Positions 1 through 11,436 of a stretch of 64,000 nucleotides of DNA are shown in pieces; the stretch's first letter is position 1; every line of letters starts with the position of its first letter. The notes beneath the pieces are model-generated. The model saw nothing but the letters and a program-made list of their open reading frames with translations. It was not told the DNA's origin and did no database searches. The translations under genes were made by a program, and so were the position numbers. The DNA is from Euphorbia lathyris (lineage: Eukaryota > Streptophyta > Magnoliopsida > Malpighiales > Euphorbiaceae), in NCBI RefSeq assembly GCF_963576675.1, contig NC_088910.1, positions 25,608,531 to 25,672,530 of the forward strand, written 5' to 3'.

Positions 1-279
1 CTTCTAAACCAATTCCTCTTAAAATTAAGTGACATTAATGTGAATATTAATCCCTGAAACTGAGATAAACAAAACTGAAACATTAAATTAAAGGAAACCC
101 AAAGGTTGTTCCTTAAGATAAAAGAAATAAACTAAAGAATTAATGCACTTTTATTTATCTTTTGTAAACAATACCATAATATACATCTATATAGAAACAT
201 TATAAAAACATAATTTACAAACAATCACTCATATATATATTAAAAACAACAAACAGAAACATATAAAATATATATATCC

Positions 280-1211
280 CTAACTAGATGACAGACGACG
301 TGAATTGGCCCTGTTAATCTTCGTTTGAACGAAGACTTGCCTCTCTGGTGCAGAAAGGAATGTTGGACCAGAACGGAAAACTCGTTTGACAAGTCTCTCG
401 TTCTTCAAGAACTCGTAGTCTAAAATCGGGTATGGTTCTGTATCAGTCCAAGGAACAGAAATGGTTCCCTTGGCTCCTAAAATTATTCCACATATGATGT
501 TGGCGAACCCAATCTTCCGTTTCTTCGAATGGGAAGCAGCAACTAACCCCACCATTAGAATCTTCGAGGAGTTCACTGAGTTGCCTTGGAAAATGTCGCC
601 CAACACATAAAGATCAGTATCTTTCACAACATTGCTACTGACTCGACTCGACCAAAAAGACGGTGACAGAGGAATTTATGTAGATACAGCATGGAGTTTA
701 GAATATATTGATTTGTTGTAGGCAAGACTTGGATTAAGTCTCCAAAATCCTGTCAACATTCTCCAGATATCAGTATAAGTCATATCTCTGCCAGGATGAT
801 GTGGAGTGGTGTCCCGTGGCAGAAAACCAAACCAAGTATGAAGTTCAGGATATCCAAAAGTGAATATCTTACCCTCACAACGAAAACTGAGACGAACACG
901 CCTCTTATTGACGAACCGAACAGTAGACAGAAACTCTAAGACCCAGTTTCCAATAATAGGAAACTTTACTGATGCAAACTTGGCCCATTCTAAGTTTGTC
1001 AGATAGCGATTCATGTCATCGCTTATCCCGAGTTCTTCATTCAGGAACTCATATACAGCATTCCACAAAACTGTGCATATCTAAACTATAATTAACGTTT
1101 CCCCTCATCATTATTGTAGATTGGAAACCATGCTCCATAGCGTGAAGAAATGTCAACACGCTTGCTATGAGCAGAAGTGTGTTTTCGAACATTTTTCAAA
1201 GACGTAGTCAT
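280..1211 (-). pseudogene. Athila-type retrotransposon ORF1 (gag region), broken
   Basis: Read from the right, a start at 1211 gives 39 codons and then a stop. The frame is shifted before a second open stretch (1068-676), a single in-frame TAA at 676-678, and continuation in the same frame to 280. The protein resembles the plant Athila ORF-1 family: a moderately conserved helical protein with a block around FPIIGNWVLEFLSTVRF and a later VNSSKILMVG block. Its place downstream of a tRNA-Asp primer site and an LTR on the same strand agrees with a Ty3/gypsy Athila gag. At least one frameshift and one nonsense codon make it non-functional. The rest of gag-pol would lie left of the window. The family call is by eye; the decay is seen directly. 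Confidence 0.72.
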
Positions 1212-2993
1212 GTCTGTGAGAGAGAAGAAAATGATGTCTGTAGGATTGAGAATTTGGGAAAGAAATTCAAGAAGATGAAATGAAATGGAATAAGTCTGAT
1301 CCTACAGGAATATAAGACATTTAAGTGAAATGTTGTGTCTGTTAAAGAGAAAAGATGCAAAAAGTGATACCTCTTCGAATCAACTGACTGAATTTTTGAA
1401 ATCAGATGTCTGTAATCTCTTACAGGTATATCAAAATGTTTAAAATACAGAAAATCTCAACTGAGATTTCCGGAATCTCAATTGAGAATTCCCAAATCCT
1501 GAAACATGGAGAATCTCAACTGAGATTTCTAGATATATATTTTTCTCAAAAACACTTAACACTTTATGAAAATAGATTTTAAAACATGACTAAATTTTAT
1601 TTTTATTTTACAAAACTTATTTGTACACAAAACTAGAAATAAAAATTAATTGTATAAAAATAAAAATAAAAGTAAACTAAAAATAAATAAAAATAAAAAA
1701 TAAAAATTATGAACGAAAGATAAGAAAAACTAAAAATTAAAAACATGAAAACTAAATAAATTAATTTTCATAGAGAATTGTAAAATCTCAGTTTGAGAAT
1801 TAAAAATTCTCAGTAAGTTCAGAAATTTATAAAACTTCAAATAAAAATCACTGTAGAGATTTGTTTAAAAATCTCTATACAATCAAAAACTTAAATTACA
1901 TGTGATTTTAATTCAATTGAGATTTCTTTAAATCAAAAGACACTTGCCTAATTAAGCACAAATATTTAAGATACATAGCATATTTTCAATATCTTTCAAT
2001 GAATTTTTTTTTATTTCTAATCTAATCATTATTGCTAAACTAAAGATGAATATAAAAATTAAACTAAAATGAAATATAAAAATTAGAATATGAAATATTA
2101 AAAACTAAAAATGTGATAATCCTTAAAAATTCTCAAGGAGAATCAAAATTGTGGACAGAGTCAATTACCTAGACCGGTTCTAAATAATGGTTCTGTTTAC
2201 TTACCTGGGAATAACTTCAAGCAGGAATAAAAGAAAGTAGAAATGTACCCCCAACTTGAAATTATTATTATATATTTTTTTTTTCTTTTTTTTTTCTCTT
2301 TTTTTTGCATTTTTTTAAGCGCTTTCGTTTTTAGCGTTTTCTCAATTTAAGGATCTAATGATTTCGGTAGAATGCCCGAACTTCTAGTTCTGGCCACGAA
2401 CAAAAACTACGCACATGAACCGAAACTTTCAAAACTATATTAAAAGTATACTATTCCTTCCTGGCGGATAAGATAATTTTATCCTACTTCTGATATATCT
2501 TTCTTTGATCAGCTGTTTCTTAGAGAGATAAGTGTAGGTGTTTGTAAGGAAATGATAAAAAGGGAAATTATTTGGGTTTAGTGTAGGAATTGATATCTTC
2601 TTAACAAAGAGATATGATGTTTTGATGAAGGATTGAGTGTATAGAAAAGAGGTAAAGGTGTTTGGGAAAAGGTAAATTTGCTGGAAAAAATAATATGTCA
2701 CGTGCTTCAAAAATTTTGTTTTCCCTTCGGATGTATCTGCATGCTGAATTTCTTTCCTGTAGACTCCTTCTGTGAATTTCATTGATAATCAAATCTCCAG
2801 TCTATCTTTGAAAAAACTTGAATTTTTTTTTATCTGCAAACATCTAATTGCAAACGTTAAATAACAACGAGGATTTAGTCCTAGTAACCATCCTCAATAA
2901 AAAAAAAACTATAAAATAAATAAATACATATACTATAAACCAAGGTTCGGAATAAAACACGAAAAATATAAATTTTTGTTAAAAATTTGGCGT
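1212..2993 (-). mobile_element. Athila untranslated leader between primer site and ORF1
   Basis: AT-rich and without a convincing reading frame. A pyrimidine-rich run lies at about 2270-2330. Short palindromic copies of the word AATCTCAACTGAGATT and relatives recur around 1445-1540, and similar halves at 1785-1930. The same CTGAGATT/AATCTCAG word makes the hairpins in the LTR at 4119-4246, linking leader and LTR as one element. The small open frames at 2435-3290 have no coding character. Confidence 0.6.
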
Positions 2994-3011
2994 TCCCCGG
3001 CAACGGCGCCA
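2994..3011 (-). other. tRNA-Asp primer binding site of the Athila element
   Basis: On the minus strand these 18 bases read TGGCGCCGTTGCCGGGGA, the exact complement of the 3' end of plant tRNA-Asp including CCA. This primer is typical of Athila-lineage elements. Six bases separate it from the LTR end at 3018, as expected, and it sets the element's direction. Confidence 0.9.
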
Positions 3012-3017
3012 AAAACT

Positions 3018-4525
3018 TGTTGAGCGATTTCCGCAAGTGCACGGTATACGCTTGTAGTAATAAAAGATATCGAACCCACAAGGAACGCTTTTTAACTAAA
3101 ACTTTATTTAATTCGGTTTAATCACGTGTTTAGGTTTAATAAAAGATAAACGTTTAGTTGATTGAATAGGTTTTGGTAAATTAGGATTAGATAGAAAGAT
3201 TATATCGAGTTTAGAGAACAATTCCGTTTTGGAATTTTGATTACAAAACAGATACTTCCGTAATTGGAATAAAATAGATTTTATTTTCATAAAGCAAAGT
3301 AAACAACTTTAACTTTGTGAGATTATGGACATGTAACAATATAGTAATTTACTCAATTAAATGGCTTCGAACCATAGAAATCCCTCTAGCGTAGAGACGA
3401 TTCCTACCTTAATCAAACTAGTGTTTTACTTCTGATAAGCCGCGATCAGCGATCATGTCATCCATAAAAACTAAATTTGTTAAGTGTTCAACAAAGTTCT
3501 TATAAGAATAAGATGGAATAGAACGTTTTAATAAAAACACCAATATATCATTTTGAAAATCATTTTATCAGAATAACATCAAAATAACAACAGTAAGAAT
3601 ATATTGAATAAATAAGTATATCATTAATTGAAATGTGAATTTTCACAAGTTAACAGAGAAGTAGAAAATTGGATAGAATTGTAACGAAGACTTTGAGATC
3701 CGGGTCGTCAATCTTTCTCTCAAACTTCGTAGGCTCGTCAAACCATATGCGCTTCAGCTGTCAATTCTTCTCGCTGGATCTTTGGAATAGAGACTGGTCT
3801 CGTCCACTATCAGAATGAAAACTAAACTAATACTGTGTTTATAACTAATCTAAATACAATTCGTGTACAGCACGATTGTTTACAGAAATGAAATCTAACT
3901 TTCTGATTCTTTTCTGAATCAGAAACTCAACATAACAACTTTCTTCTCTAATTTCTCTAATTTTTCCAACCTCCTCAATTCTGAAATGGATCACTTATTT
4001 ATAGTTGTTGAAGGGTTGTGAATGATGGGTCGTGTCTGCTGGTGAAGGGTTGCTTTTATCCGAACGAACAGACGCGTTTTTCCGAATTAAACATGTGTTT
4101 TGTGTGCAGGAAGACTTGCTGTCGCGACTGAGATTCTGAAAATCTCAGTCACGACAGGGGGTATAGGGGCGAGCTTAAATACGTTGTTTTCCCCCGGTCT
4201 GGCCTCCGTAAGTCGCGACTGAGATTTTGAGAATCTCAGTCGCGAGAGAGAGTTTTCCTGCCTGGCGTTCGACTGGTTTTCGTCCTCCTTGAGCGTTCTT
4301 CTGACTGATATGCATTCTCGGTATGGTTTTAAGGTTTTTCCTCCATTTTAGCTCCGTTTTAGCTCCGTTTTCGCTCCTATTTGGATTTTACCAAATATTT
4401 AGGTACCTTACATCAAAGAAGTAAATAAAGACGTAAAAGTATTCCAAATAAATATAATCAACACGATTTCAATGTAAATTTAACGTATTTATATATGATA
4501 TTTTAGGTATATTTTGGGCTTAACA
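3018..4525 (-). mobile_element. 5' LTR of the Athila-type element
   Basis: The 1508-bp segment begins TGTTGAGC next to the primer site and ends GCTTAACA on the plus strand, so both tips are TG..CA with a near-perfect 8-bp terminal inverted repeat. Its length suits Athila LTRs. The 3' LTR and second target-site copy are outside the window, so the duplication cannot be checked (the flank after 4525 starts AAAAT). It has no reading frame of note and contains two hairpins described separately. Confidence 0.8.
4119..4246. repeat. Two related hairpins inside the Athila LTR
   Basis: 4119-4157 is an inverted repeat with 17-bp arms (CTGTCGCGACTGAGATT against its complement, one mismatch) and a tiny loop. 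4211-4246 repeats the design with TCGCGACTGAGATT arms. They are about 55 bp apart, so the unit looks duplicated. Confidence 0.8.
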
Positions 4526-6116
4526 AAAATCCTATTATAATGCTATATTTATATGAAACCGATGCTTAAAACATTGATTTAAAATGTTAAAAACTTGGTG
4601 ATCTAATTATTGAATTCAGTACAAATATCAAATATTAGTTGTCAAATTTGACTTCTGACTCTTGATACTAGTGTCAAATATTAAATCTAACATCTAATAT
4701 TTGTACTGAATTTGATGATTTGATCATATAATATTTGAAATAAATAAGCATCAAAACAGTCTCAATAGCTTTGAAGAAATATCAATTTAAACTCAATGTA
4801 CAAAATAGCTTCATTTTAGTATTTGTGAAATGTTAGAATTATAGTCCTGTATAACAGAACTTGAACTAAATTGGTACAATTTTATAAATGTTAATATCAA
4901 ATTCCATTACTCATGCTGTGATTATACAATTCTACAAATATTAAAACTAAAATGACATTAGGACTAAATTAATAATTCTACATAACTTTAAAACTATTTT
5001 GGTATTGCATTGAAATCAGTATTTTTTGTAGAGATTAAGTTTGGAATGAAAAGTTAGCCGACATTCATTGAAGAAAAGTTTTCCAAAAAATCCAAAAATA
5101 TGAGCAAAGTCTTAGAGTGTACTAACTAGCTTCAAAATGATTAGAAAGGAGAAAAAGAAATGTGCTAATTCTAAGAAAAAAGAATAATATGTGAAACGTA
5201 CCGGAGAATGACACGTTACCAAAATTGACTTTAAAGTGAAAGGACTAAAGCTGGCAGAAATCTCTACGTGTCCTCTTTCAACGGCAAAATTACAAATTTT
5301 GGAAGATTTTTCTTTTTTCTTTTTATGGTGAAACTATGAAGACATTGCTTTGTTAATTTCTCTTATAACTAAATAATATTTTTTATTTTTTGGTATACGT
5401 GTCGATATTTTGAAGGATGATTCGATTCTTTGCCTGTTCCCTTGTTTAATTTGGTGAATAAAATCTCTAAATAATACAAGTGTAATGATACGTGGCATAA
5501 ATGTATTGGATAATATTCTATCATGCAAAATCGGCTGAATGTTGGTTGGTTGCAATGTATTTGCCATGTTTGGAAGTGGGTCATATTCCATTTTATTTCT
5601 TTGGTTCCTTCTTTATCTCTCTATTTATATTTATGATTACTGGACAAACAGTACATATCAATCATTTCCACAAAAATATGTTCCTACAACTTAATATATG
5701 TTTCAAAATTAATTTCATTATATAAGTCATTCGTTATAAATTAAGAAACACAATTGTAAATTAATAAATTTATATTGATTAATTAAAAAAAATCTATCAA
5801 AAATAAAATTTTACTGCTTAAATTTTTTAAAACTAAAATAATTTATATTTAAAGAAAGAAAAAATATATTGTTCAAATGGTTTATAAAGTGGAGTGTGGG
5901 AGTACTTGATTTGGAAATCTTAAGATCCGTTTGTTTTACCTACCGTTTTTTATTGCTGTTTGTTGTTGGAAAAAACTATTTTTTCAAAAAGTAGATAAAA
6001 TGTTACTTTTCAGGTGTAAAAGACAAATAAAGTGTCACTAACCAAACACTTAAAAACTCTCATTTTTAAAGTGAAAATGCAAACATGAGAATAAAAAGGA
6101 GCAACCAAATAACCCC
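4526..6116. other. AT-rich intergenic DNA, no gene seen
   Basis: The small open frames at 5334-5725 are shadows of AT-rich sequence, with no recognisable domain or codon structure. 4610-4720 contains a loose inverted repeat (CTAATATTTGTACTGAATT near 4690 against AATTCAGTACAAATATCAAATATTAG near 4612) that could be a small foldback remnant. Nothing else is supported. Confidence 0.5.
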
Positions 6117-6119
6117 TAA

Positions 6120-6495
6120 GAGCATCTCCAAGAAACTTTTAGTGCACTCTCTAAAAATAATATAAATAATTGGCTCTTAGTAATTTAAGAGTGACTAAAA
6201 CATATCATCTGCAACAATACTCCTATATTCACTCCTTATTTATTATTTTATCATTAAAATTATTAATTATTGTTCTATATCTACCAATATTGAAAGGAAA
6301 GAGACTCCTCAATAGTAAATTATTAATAAAAAATAAATTAAGGAGACACTAAGAGGTGGAGAGAGATGCTCTCTATTAATAGAGATGATGAAGAGACTCT
6401 TAGTAATGTGAGGAGTCATTAAGATATATTGGAGCTGATTTTTAACTCTCAAATTTTAACTTAAGATCCAAACTAAGAGGCTGTTGGAGATGCTT
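6120..6495. mobile_element. Tourist-like MITE with TAA target duplication
   Basis: The 376-bp element starts GAGCATCTCCAA and ends TTGGAGATGCTT, giving 12-bp terminal inverted repeats with one mismatch, flanked by TAA on both sides (6117-6119 and 6496-6498). A three-base TAA/TTA duplication is the signature of PIF/Harbinger (Tourist) elements. It codes for nothing. Confidence 0.75.
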
Positions 6496-6707
6496 TAAGT
6501 ATTAAGAATAAAAATATATAAATAATAATTACACCCATGGCCACCGAACTTTACTAATTTTTATAGTATGACTACTAAATTTTAAAATATAACATAAAAG
6601 TTATTCAACTTTATATTTTTTTACATTATGATCACTAAACTTCAATCAACACTCCAAAATAACCGTTGACGGCCTCTAAATAAAATATTTCAAGAATTGA
6701 TGATATT

Positions 6708-7574
6708 CAGGGGCGGAGCCAGCCCAGGGCCTGGGGGGCTTCGGCCCCCGGCCACCGGCTCCGCCCTTGAGTATCGTTAGTTTTATCTTGTGTAGCCCCC
6801 CTAATATTGATATATATTTAACCTATGTATTCCCTCCGGTTTCAAATAAGTGTCGTTGTAGAGTTTTTCACACAAATTAAGAAACACAATTAATATGCAC
6901 TTAAATTAATAAATTTACATGGATTAACTAAATAAAAATTCTCTCTCCTATAATGGTTGGAGAAAAAACTTTGAAAACTTAAAAAACACATAAATCAAGA
7001 CAAAAGTTAAATGCTTAGACCAAAAAACTATACTAAATTTTATTGAAAAACGAAAACGACACTTAAAAAAAACAAAAACAATTATCTAAAACGACACTTA
7101 TTTGAAACCGGAGGGAGTAGTATTTTTTTAATAGTTTAAAGTGGTTAAGTTTGTTAAAAGTCTTGTTTTAAGATAAGAGGTCATGAGTTCCACACCAATC
7201 TCATTTGTTTTGTTTTATTTGAACTTTATTTTTTCAATTGGACTCTTTATTGTTTTATTTGAACTTATTTTTATTATATCTATTTTTTTTAAGAATTTAT
7301 TAGCTATAAACAAATCAACTTCTTACTTTTGAAACTCCATTAACTTAATTTCTAAATTAAATTTTATGAAAAATATTAGCAATCTATAGCTAAAAATAAA
7401 AAAAAAGTGTGAAAATATTATAATTTTTAGCCAACATACCAAAACGACAAAGTTTCAGTGTGCTAGAAGCTTAAAAAATTTGCCCAGCCCTAACAGGCTG
7501 GACTTTGAAAAATTACTTCCAATAATCGGACTAAAATTAGTCCCCCCAACTGTCAATTCCTGGCTCCGCCACTG
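6708..7574. mobile_element. Non-autonomous hAT-type element
   Basis: The 867-bp element has inverted termini CAGGGGCGGAGCCAG and CTGGCTCCGCCACTG and is flanked by a perfect 8-bp direct repeat ATGATATT (6700-6707 and 7575-7582). CAG..CTG ends with an 8-bp duplication are diagnostic of hAT transposons. No transposase is encoded. It lies inside the foldback element at 6529-8067 and carries a Stowaway MITE. Confidence 0.85.
6830..7117. mobile_element. Stowaway MITE (Tc1/mariner) nested in the hAT element
   Basis: The 288-bp element has long inverted termini beginning TTCCCTCCGGTTTCAAATAA and ending with its complement CCGGAGGGAG, flanked by the dinucleotide TA on both sides (6828-6829, 7118-7119). 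The CTCCCTCC terminus with TA duplication is the Stowaway signature. No reading frame. Confidence 0.88.
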
Positions 7575-7639
7575 ATGATATTCTAAACAACTTTAATTCT
7601 TCAAAATTTTCGTTTTGAGGTCATTTAGGTGTTGTTTGG

Positions 7640-7943
7640 TTATGAGATAGAAAATGAATTTTTAAAGAGAAAATGCTCCAAAATAAGTGGGTTTCATAGT
7701 AACAGAAAAGAAGGATAAGTTTGGTTATGAGCATTTTTATTTTAAAGCATTAACGGTCATTTTAAGAGAAAATGCTCCAAAATAAGTGGGTTTCAAAATT
7801 TTCTACCCTTTCCGTTCCTCCTTCTTTTCTGTTACCTTCTCTTCTCTTCTTGAGATAAAAAATGTGATTTCATAGTAAATGTCATTTTTAACAACTTTAA
7901 TTATTGAACATTTTTATTTTAAAGCATTAACGGTCATTTTAAG
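7640..7943. repeat. Scrambled block with duplicated and LINE-derived patches
   Basis: A 30-base phrase (AGAGAAAATGCTCCAAAATA..) occurs at about 7657 and again at 7765. Another (ATTTTTATTTTAAAGCATTA..) occurs at about 7732 and 7908. A 55-60 base patch at 7799-7855 is the reverse complement of the LINE sequence at 8340-8395, with a 5-base TTCTC duplication, and a 17-base patch (GTAACAGAAAAGAAGGA) near 7699 matches the same LINE in the other orientation. Confidence 0.7.
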
Positions 7944-8258
7944 GTATTAGTAAAGGTTTAGCGGTCATAATGTCAGGAAATGTAAAATTGAGTCGTTTTT
8001 ATTTTACGTTTTAAAGTTTAATGGTCATAACATAAAAATCAATAAAGTTTAGTGGCCATTGGTGTAATATACCCCAATAAAAACATAAAACTTCACGTTT
8101 TCTTTATATTGAGAGCACCCTAAAAGGTGATTGTCCATTTTCCCAATGTTTATTACTCAAAAGTTATTATTAAAGTTAGAGAAAAAAGTTGGATTCCTGA
8201 TTCTCCCTGAGCAAATAAGCCAATCAAAAGACACGTGTCAGATTATAGCTAGTTTTAT

Positions 8259-8804
8259 TTTTTTGGTAAGAAGGGAAGAAAAAAAAACAAACAAACAAAA
8301 ACCTAATCCGGGATCAGTCTAGGAAGACTGACCCTAATCCTATCCTCAAGAAGAGAAGGTAACAGAAAAGAAGGAGGAACGGAAAGGGTAGAAACACCTA
8401 ACATCCCCCCATGCCCAGCAGCTGCCAAGCGATCCGCCACGCGGTTTTGCTCCCTATAAAGATGGGAGAAGGTAAGAGAATCGAAGGCAGGACGAAGCCT
8501 CAAGATGGCTTTAATGAGATTCTGACTTTTAAGACAAACAGCCTGTTTATCCGAAATCCTGTTGATAGCCTCCAAATTGTCAGACTCCACCGAAAGTCTT
8601 TTAACACCCATGCGAATGGCGAGTTTAATGTCAGACAAGATCCCCCAGAGCTCTGCAGTAAAGGAGGAGCCCGTACCTAAGTTATGGGTAAACCCAGCCA
8701 GCCAGGCGCCACCAGCATCCCGAAGAACTCCACCATCAGCAATTCTGCCATTACTAAGGCAGGAGCCATCCGTATTCAACTTGACAACCCCTTCCGTCAC
8801 CAGC
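8259..8804 (-). mobile_element. 5'-truncated LINE ending in an RNase H domain
   Basis: A 12-bp target-site duplication AGCTAGTTTTAT flanks the insert (8247-8258 and 8805-8816). The 3' side (left) has a short A-run on the minus strand; the 5' side is cut inside the coding sequence. Only the last 165 codons of the polyprotein remain. This is the normal structure of an L1-type LINE that stopped reverse transcription early. A second copy of the same family lies at 61224-61483 on the plus strand. Confidence 0.9.
8303..8800 (-). pseudogene. RNase H C-terminal domain of a plant LINE
   Basis: The open frame of 165 residues is the RVT_3-type RNase H found at the C-terminus of many plant L1 LINEs. The acidic catalytic positions are visible: D in LNTDGS near the start, E in FTAELWG, D in SVESDN, and D in NRVADRLAA. 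The domain is complete and has no stop, but the RT and endonuclease are missing and the initiating ATG is incidental, so it is an orphan tail and not a gene. Its intactness suggests a fairly recent insertion. Confidence 0.85.
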
Positions 8805-8882
8805 AGCTAGTTTTATAAGTAGTCCTTCCATCGTTTATCCATTTTAGTTCATTTCTAAAATTATTCTTTCAAACAATAAATA

Positions 8883-9187
8883 CCCTTATAATAAATAAAG
8901 TAGTATATCAATAGACAGACTGTCGCATTTGTGACGAAATGCGACAACTCTTGTCGCATTTGTGACGAAATACGACAAATTTCGTCACAAATGCTACATC
9001 AATGGAGGAAAATTGAGAAAAATTGTGGAAAATAGAGGAAATTGAAACGATACCACTACAGATGAAGAAAGAGGCAAGACCAACGAGAAAAACAAGCGTA
9101 TAAGCAAAAAACATACCATTTCTATGGAAAATTGAACATAATACGTCAATAATCTCAAAAATCGATAATGATTGGTACCAGAAATTG

Positions 9188-9219
<32 letters not shown>

Positions 9220-9377
9220 GATCGATGATTGAATAGAACTAAGGATAATTTTGTCCAAAATGGTTGAAAGTGTCTAATTTGGTAAGATGGAAACAAAGTG
9301 AGTTAGATATGTAAAAGGCCCCTCTTAATTAGGCTAGATTTATAATTAGCCCTATAATAAATAAAGTAGTATATCAA
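8883..9377. repeat. Insert flanked by a long direct repeat, with palindromic motifs and (GAA)n
   Basis: A near-identical stretch of about 27 bases (CCCTATAATAAATAAAG..) lies at 8883-8911 and 9350-9377. Between them, 8921-8951 and 8952-8976 are tandem copies of a unit with TGTCGCATTTGTGACGAAAT, followed by an inverted third copy at 8978-8993. A (GAA)n microsatellite of about ten units lies at 9187-9216. Small open frames here follow from the repeat. The element type is not recognised. Confidence 0.6.
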
Positions 9378-11371
9378 ATTAATGTGAATTACAAAACTCT
9401 ATACCATAAAAGCTTTTGGTGATGTTTGGTAACGAGCTTTTTACAGTAAAATTAGAGATTTGAACCATTTTAGAGGTTTTAACTAGTCAAACCTTTAAAA
9501 GTGGTATTTAGTGAAGAGATGTTTGAAAGAGTTTATTGGATGCAAAAAGTTAATTTTGAAAAAGGTCATTTTATGAGCTTTTTTAATTATCTTATTACTC
9601 TATCTCTTTCTATGGACATCTTTACCCCTAATTAATACTCTTTAATGTCAAATAAATGTTTTACTATGTCTTTATTTGCCATTTTACAAAAACAGCTATT
9701 AGCAATCAGCTAGGTTTTACCAAACAAATTCACACAATCCGCTAGTCAAATCAGCTAACCAAAAAGGTAATCAGCTAACAGCTAATGTAATTAACTACCA
9801 GCTATCAGGTAATTGCTAAACAGGGCCTTTAGCTTTTTTAATAAAAATTGTAATGGTTTTCGAGCCTTTCACGAAAAATTCATCTTTGAGACTTTTCTTG
9901 TTTGTATTTATTTGATTATAATAAAATTATTTTTTTATTTCCAGAAAATACATTTCTTTCTTAACGTTATTTTTATATTTATAATGCTATTGTAAAAAAT
10001 AAAGTTTTAGTTCGTTTAATAAATTATTTTTTTATTTAGTTATTTGGGTTATTTTTATTAATTTGTGTATTACAAATTTTTTTTTTTGAAAAGTATCATT
10101 GATTAATTTAAAACATGTCCACAACTTAAAAAAAATCATAATTTTATTAAACACCAATAATTAATCCGTTAATAATAAATAGCAAAGATAACATCAAACA
10201 ACTAATAGTAACAACCGCTATTAGCTAACGGTGTAACGAACCAGATTTTAAAACTCTACTTTTCTACTCCATGACATTTGTGGTTGCATATTGGTACTCC
10301 AACCACTGTCATTCTTTCTACAGAGTACCATGTCATGTTAATTTTTGCAATTTAATATAAGTTTTTTTAGAAAATATGTTGGAGGACTAAAGAGTTAGCA
10401 AGTTTGAAAATAATTAACTTAAAAAGCTAAAAAATTGTCAGAGATACAAACTAACAAACTCTTTAAAATAATATTTTTTTCTCGTTCCGATTTTAACCAG
10501 TTCAAAAAATGATCAACTTTAATAAATTAATAAGATAATAATTTTTTGAAACAATCCTTTATAAATATATTGTTTTATTATCTCTATAAATTAATAATTT
10601 CTCAAGTACATATGTCAAGTATATATATAGATATATACTTGGGATAATTTAGCAAAATATGACTCTATAATATTTTGTTTTTTTTTCAAATTTAAATTTA
10701 GTTGAATTTCATCTCTGACTATTCTCATGATAATTTAGCAAAATATGACTCTATAGTACTTTATATAGATAAAAACTTTATTTGTTCATTGATTTTAGAC
10801 AAAAACTTCCTTTAAGTTAGTAATTTAAAATTTATTTTTAAAATCACTCTATAAATTAATAATTATTAATTTATTGATTAATTAATATCTCTATAAATTA
10901 ATAAAATTTCATGGTTCTAACGTTATTAAATATAATACTAATAAAAGTGTGATTTTAAAAGAAACAAAGTAGAGAATATTTTATTGGAGTAGAAAAAAGA
11001 GTAGTGAGTTAGAGTTATATTAGCTTAACCAAAAATGAAGATTTGATTTGATTGGAAATGACCTCATCTAATCATATTAGTAAGTTAAATAAAATTTTTT
11101 TGAAGAAATCAATGGAAAAGACTCAAAATGATACGTATTGAGCATAATTAGGCAAAAGAGGAAATAGAAAAGTGGACAATCTTTAATAATGGCTTTCTTA
11201 ATTTCTTAAAACTATATTGAGTAGATGATAAGGACAACTCAGTTACAATGATCCTACATGTCTTTTCCTTAAATGGAAATACATTTTTTAATAATATGAT
11301 GACTATGCATTTTGGAATCCTTTTGAAAGCTAAACTTCCACCTCTCCATCCATTTCCTTCTTCTCTTTGTC
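9378..11371. other. AT-rich intergenic DNA upstream of BFT, possible MITE remains
   Basis: 9400-9830 has the look of a hAT-type MITE: GTTTGGTAACGAGC on the left, and repeated CAGCTA words with CTAAACAGGGCC on the right. Clean termini and a target duplication could not be established. 10085-10250 holds related words (CTATTAGCTAACGG). The rest is simple AT-rich sequence. No gene is supported. Confidence 0.4.
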
Positions 11372-11378
11372 TATAAAA
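11372..11378 (+). promoter_or_regulatory. Probable TATA box of BFT
   Basis: TATAAAA lies 65 bases before the BFT start codon, in a pyrimidine-rich context (TTCTCTTTG just before it). This would give a 5' leader of about 30-40 bases. Position and consensus fit; transcription start not tested. Confidence 0.55.
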
Positions 11379-11436
11379 CCAAACCAAAACCTGAAAACAA
11401 CAAACAAAACAATCAAACAAACATTAATTTGTTTCA

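Larger units (their letters stand above)
6529..8067. mobile_element. Foldback/TIR element split by later insertions
   Basis: The left arm, from TTACACCCATGGCCACCGAA at 6529, is complementary over about 70 bp to the right arm ending TTCGGTGGCCAT-like sequence at 8067 (AAAGTTTAGTGGCCATTGG). Further inside, CAAAATAACCGTTGACGG on the left pairs with TTAACGGTCATTTTAAG on the right. The arms were pushed apart by the hAT element at 6708-7574 and by scrambled DNA at 7640-7943. A Mutator-like or foldback MITE is likely; the superfamily is uncertain because the target duplication is not clear. Confidence 0.6.
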
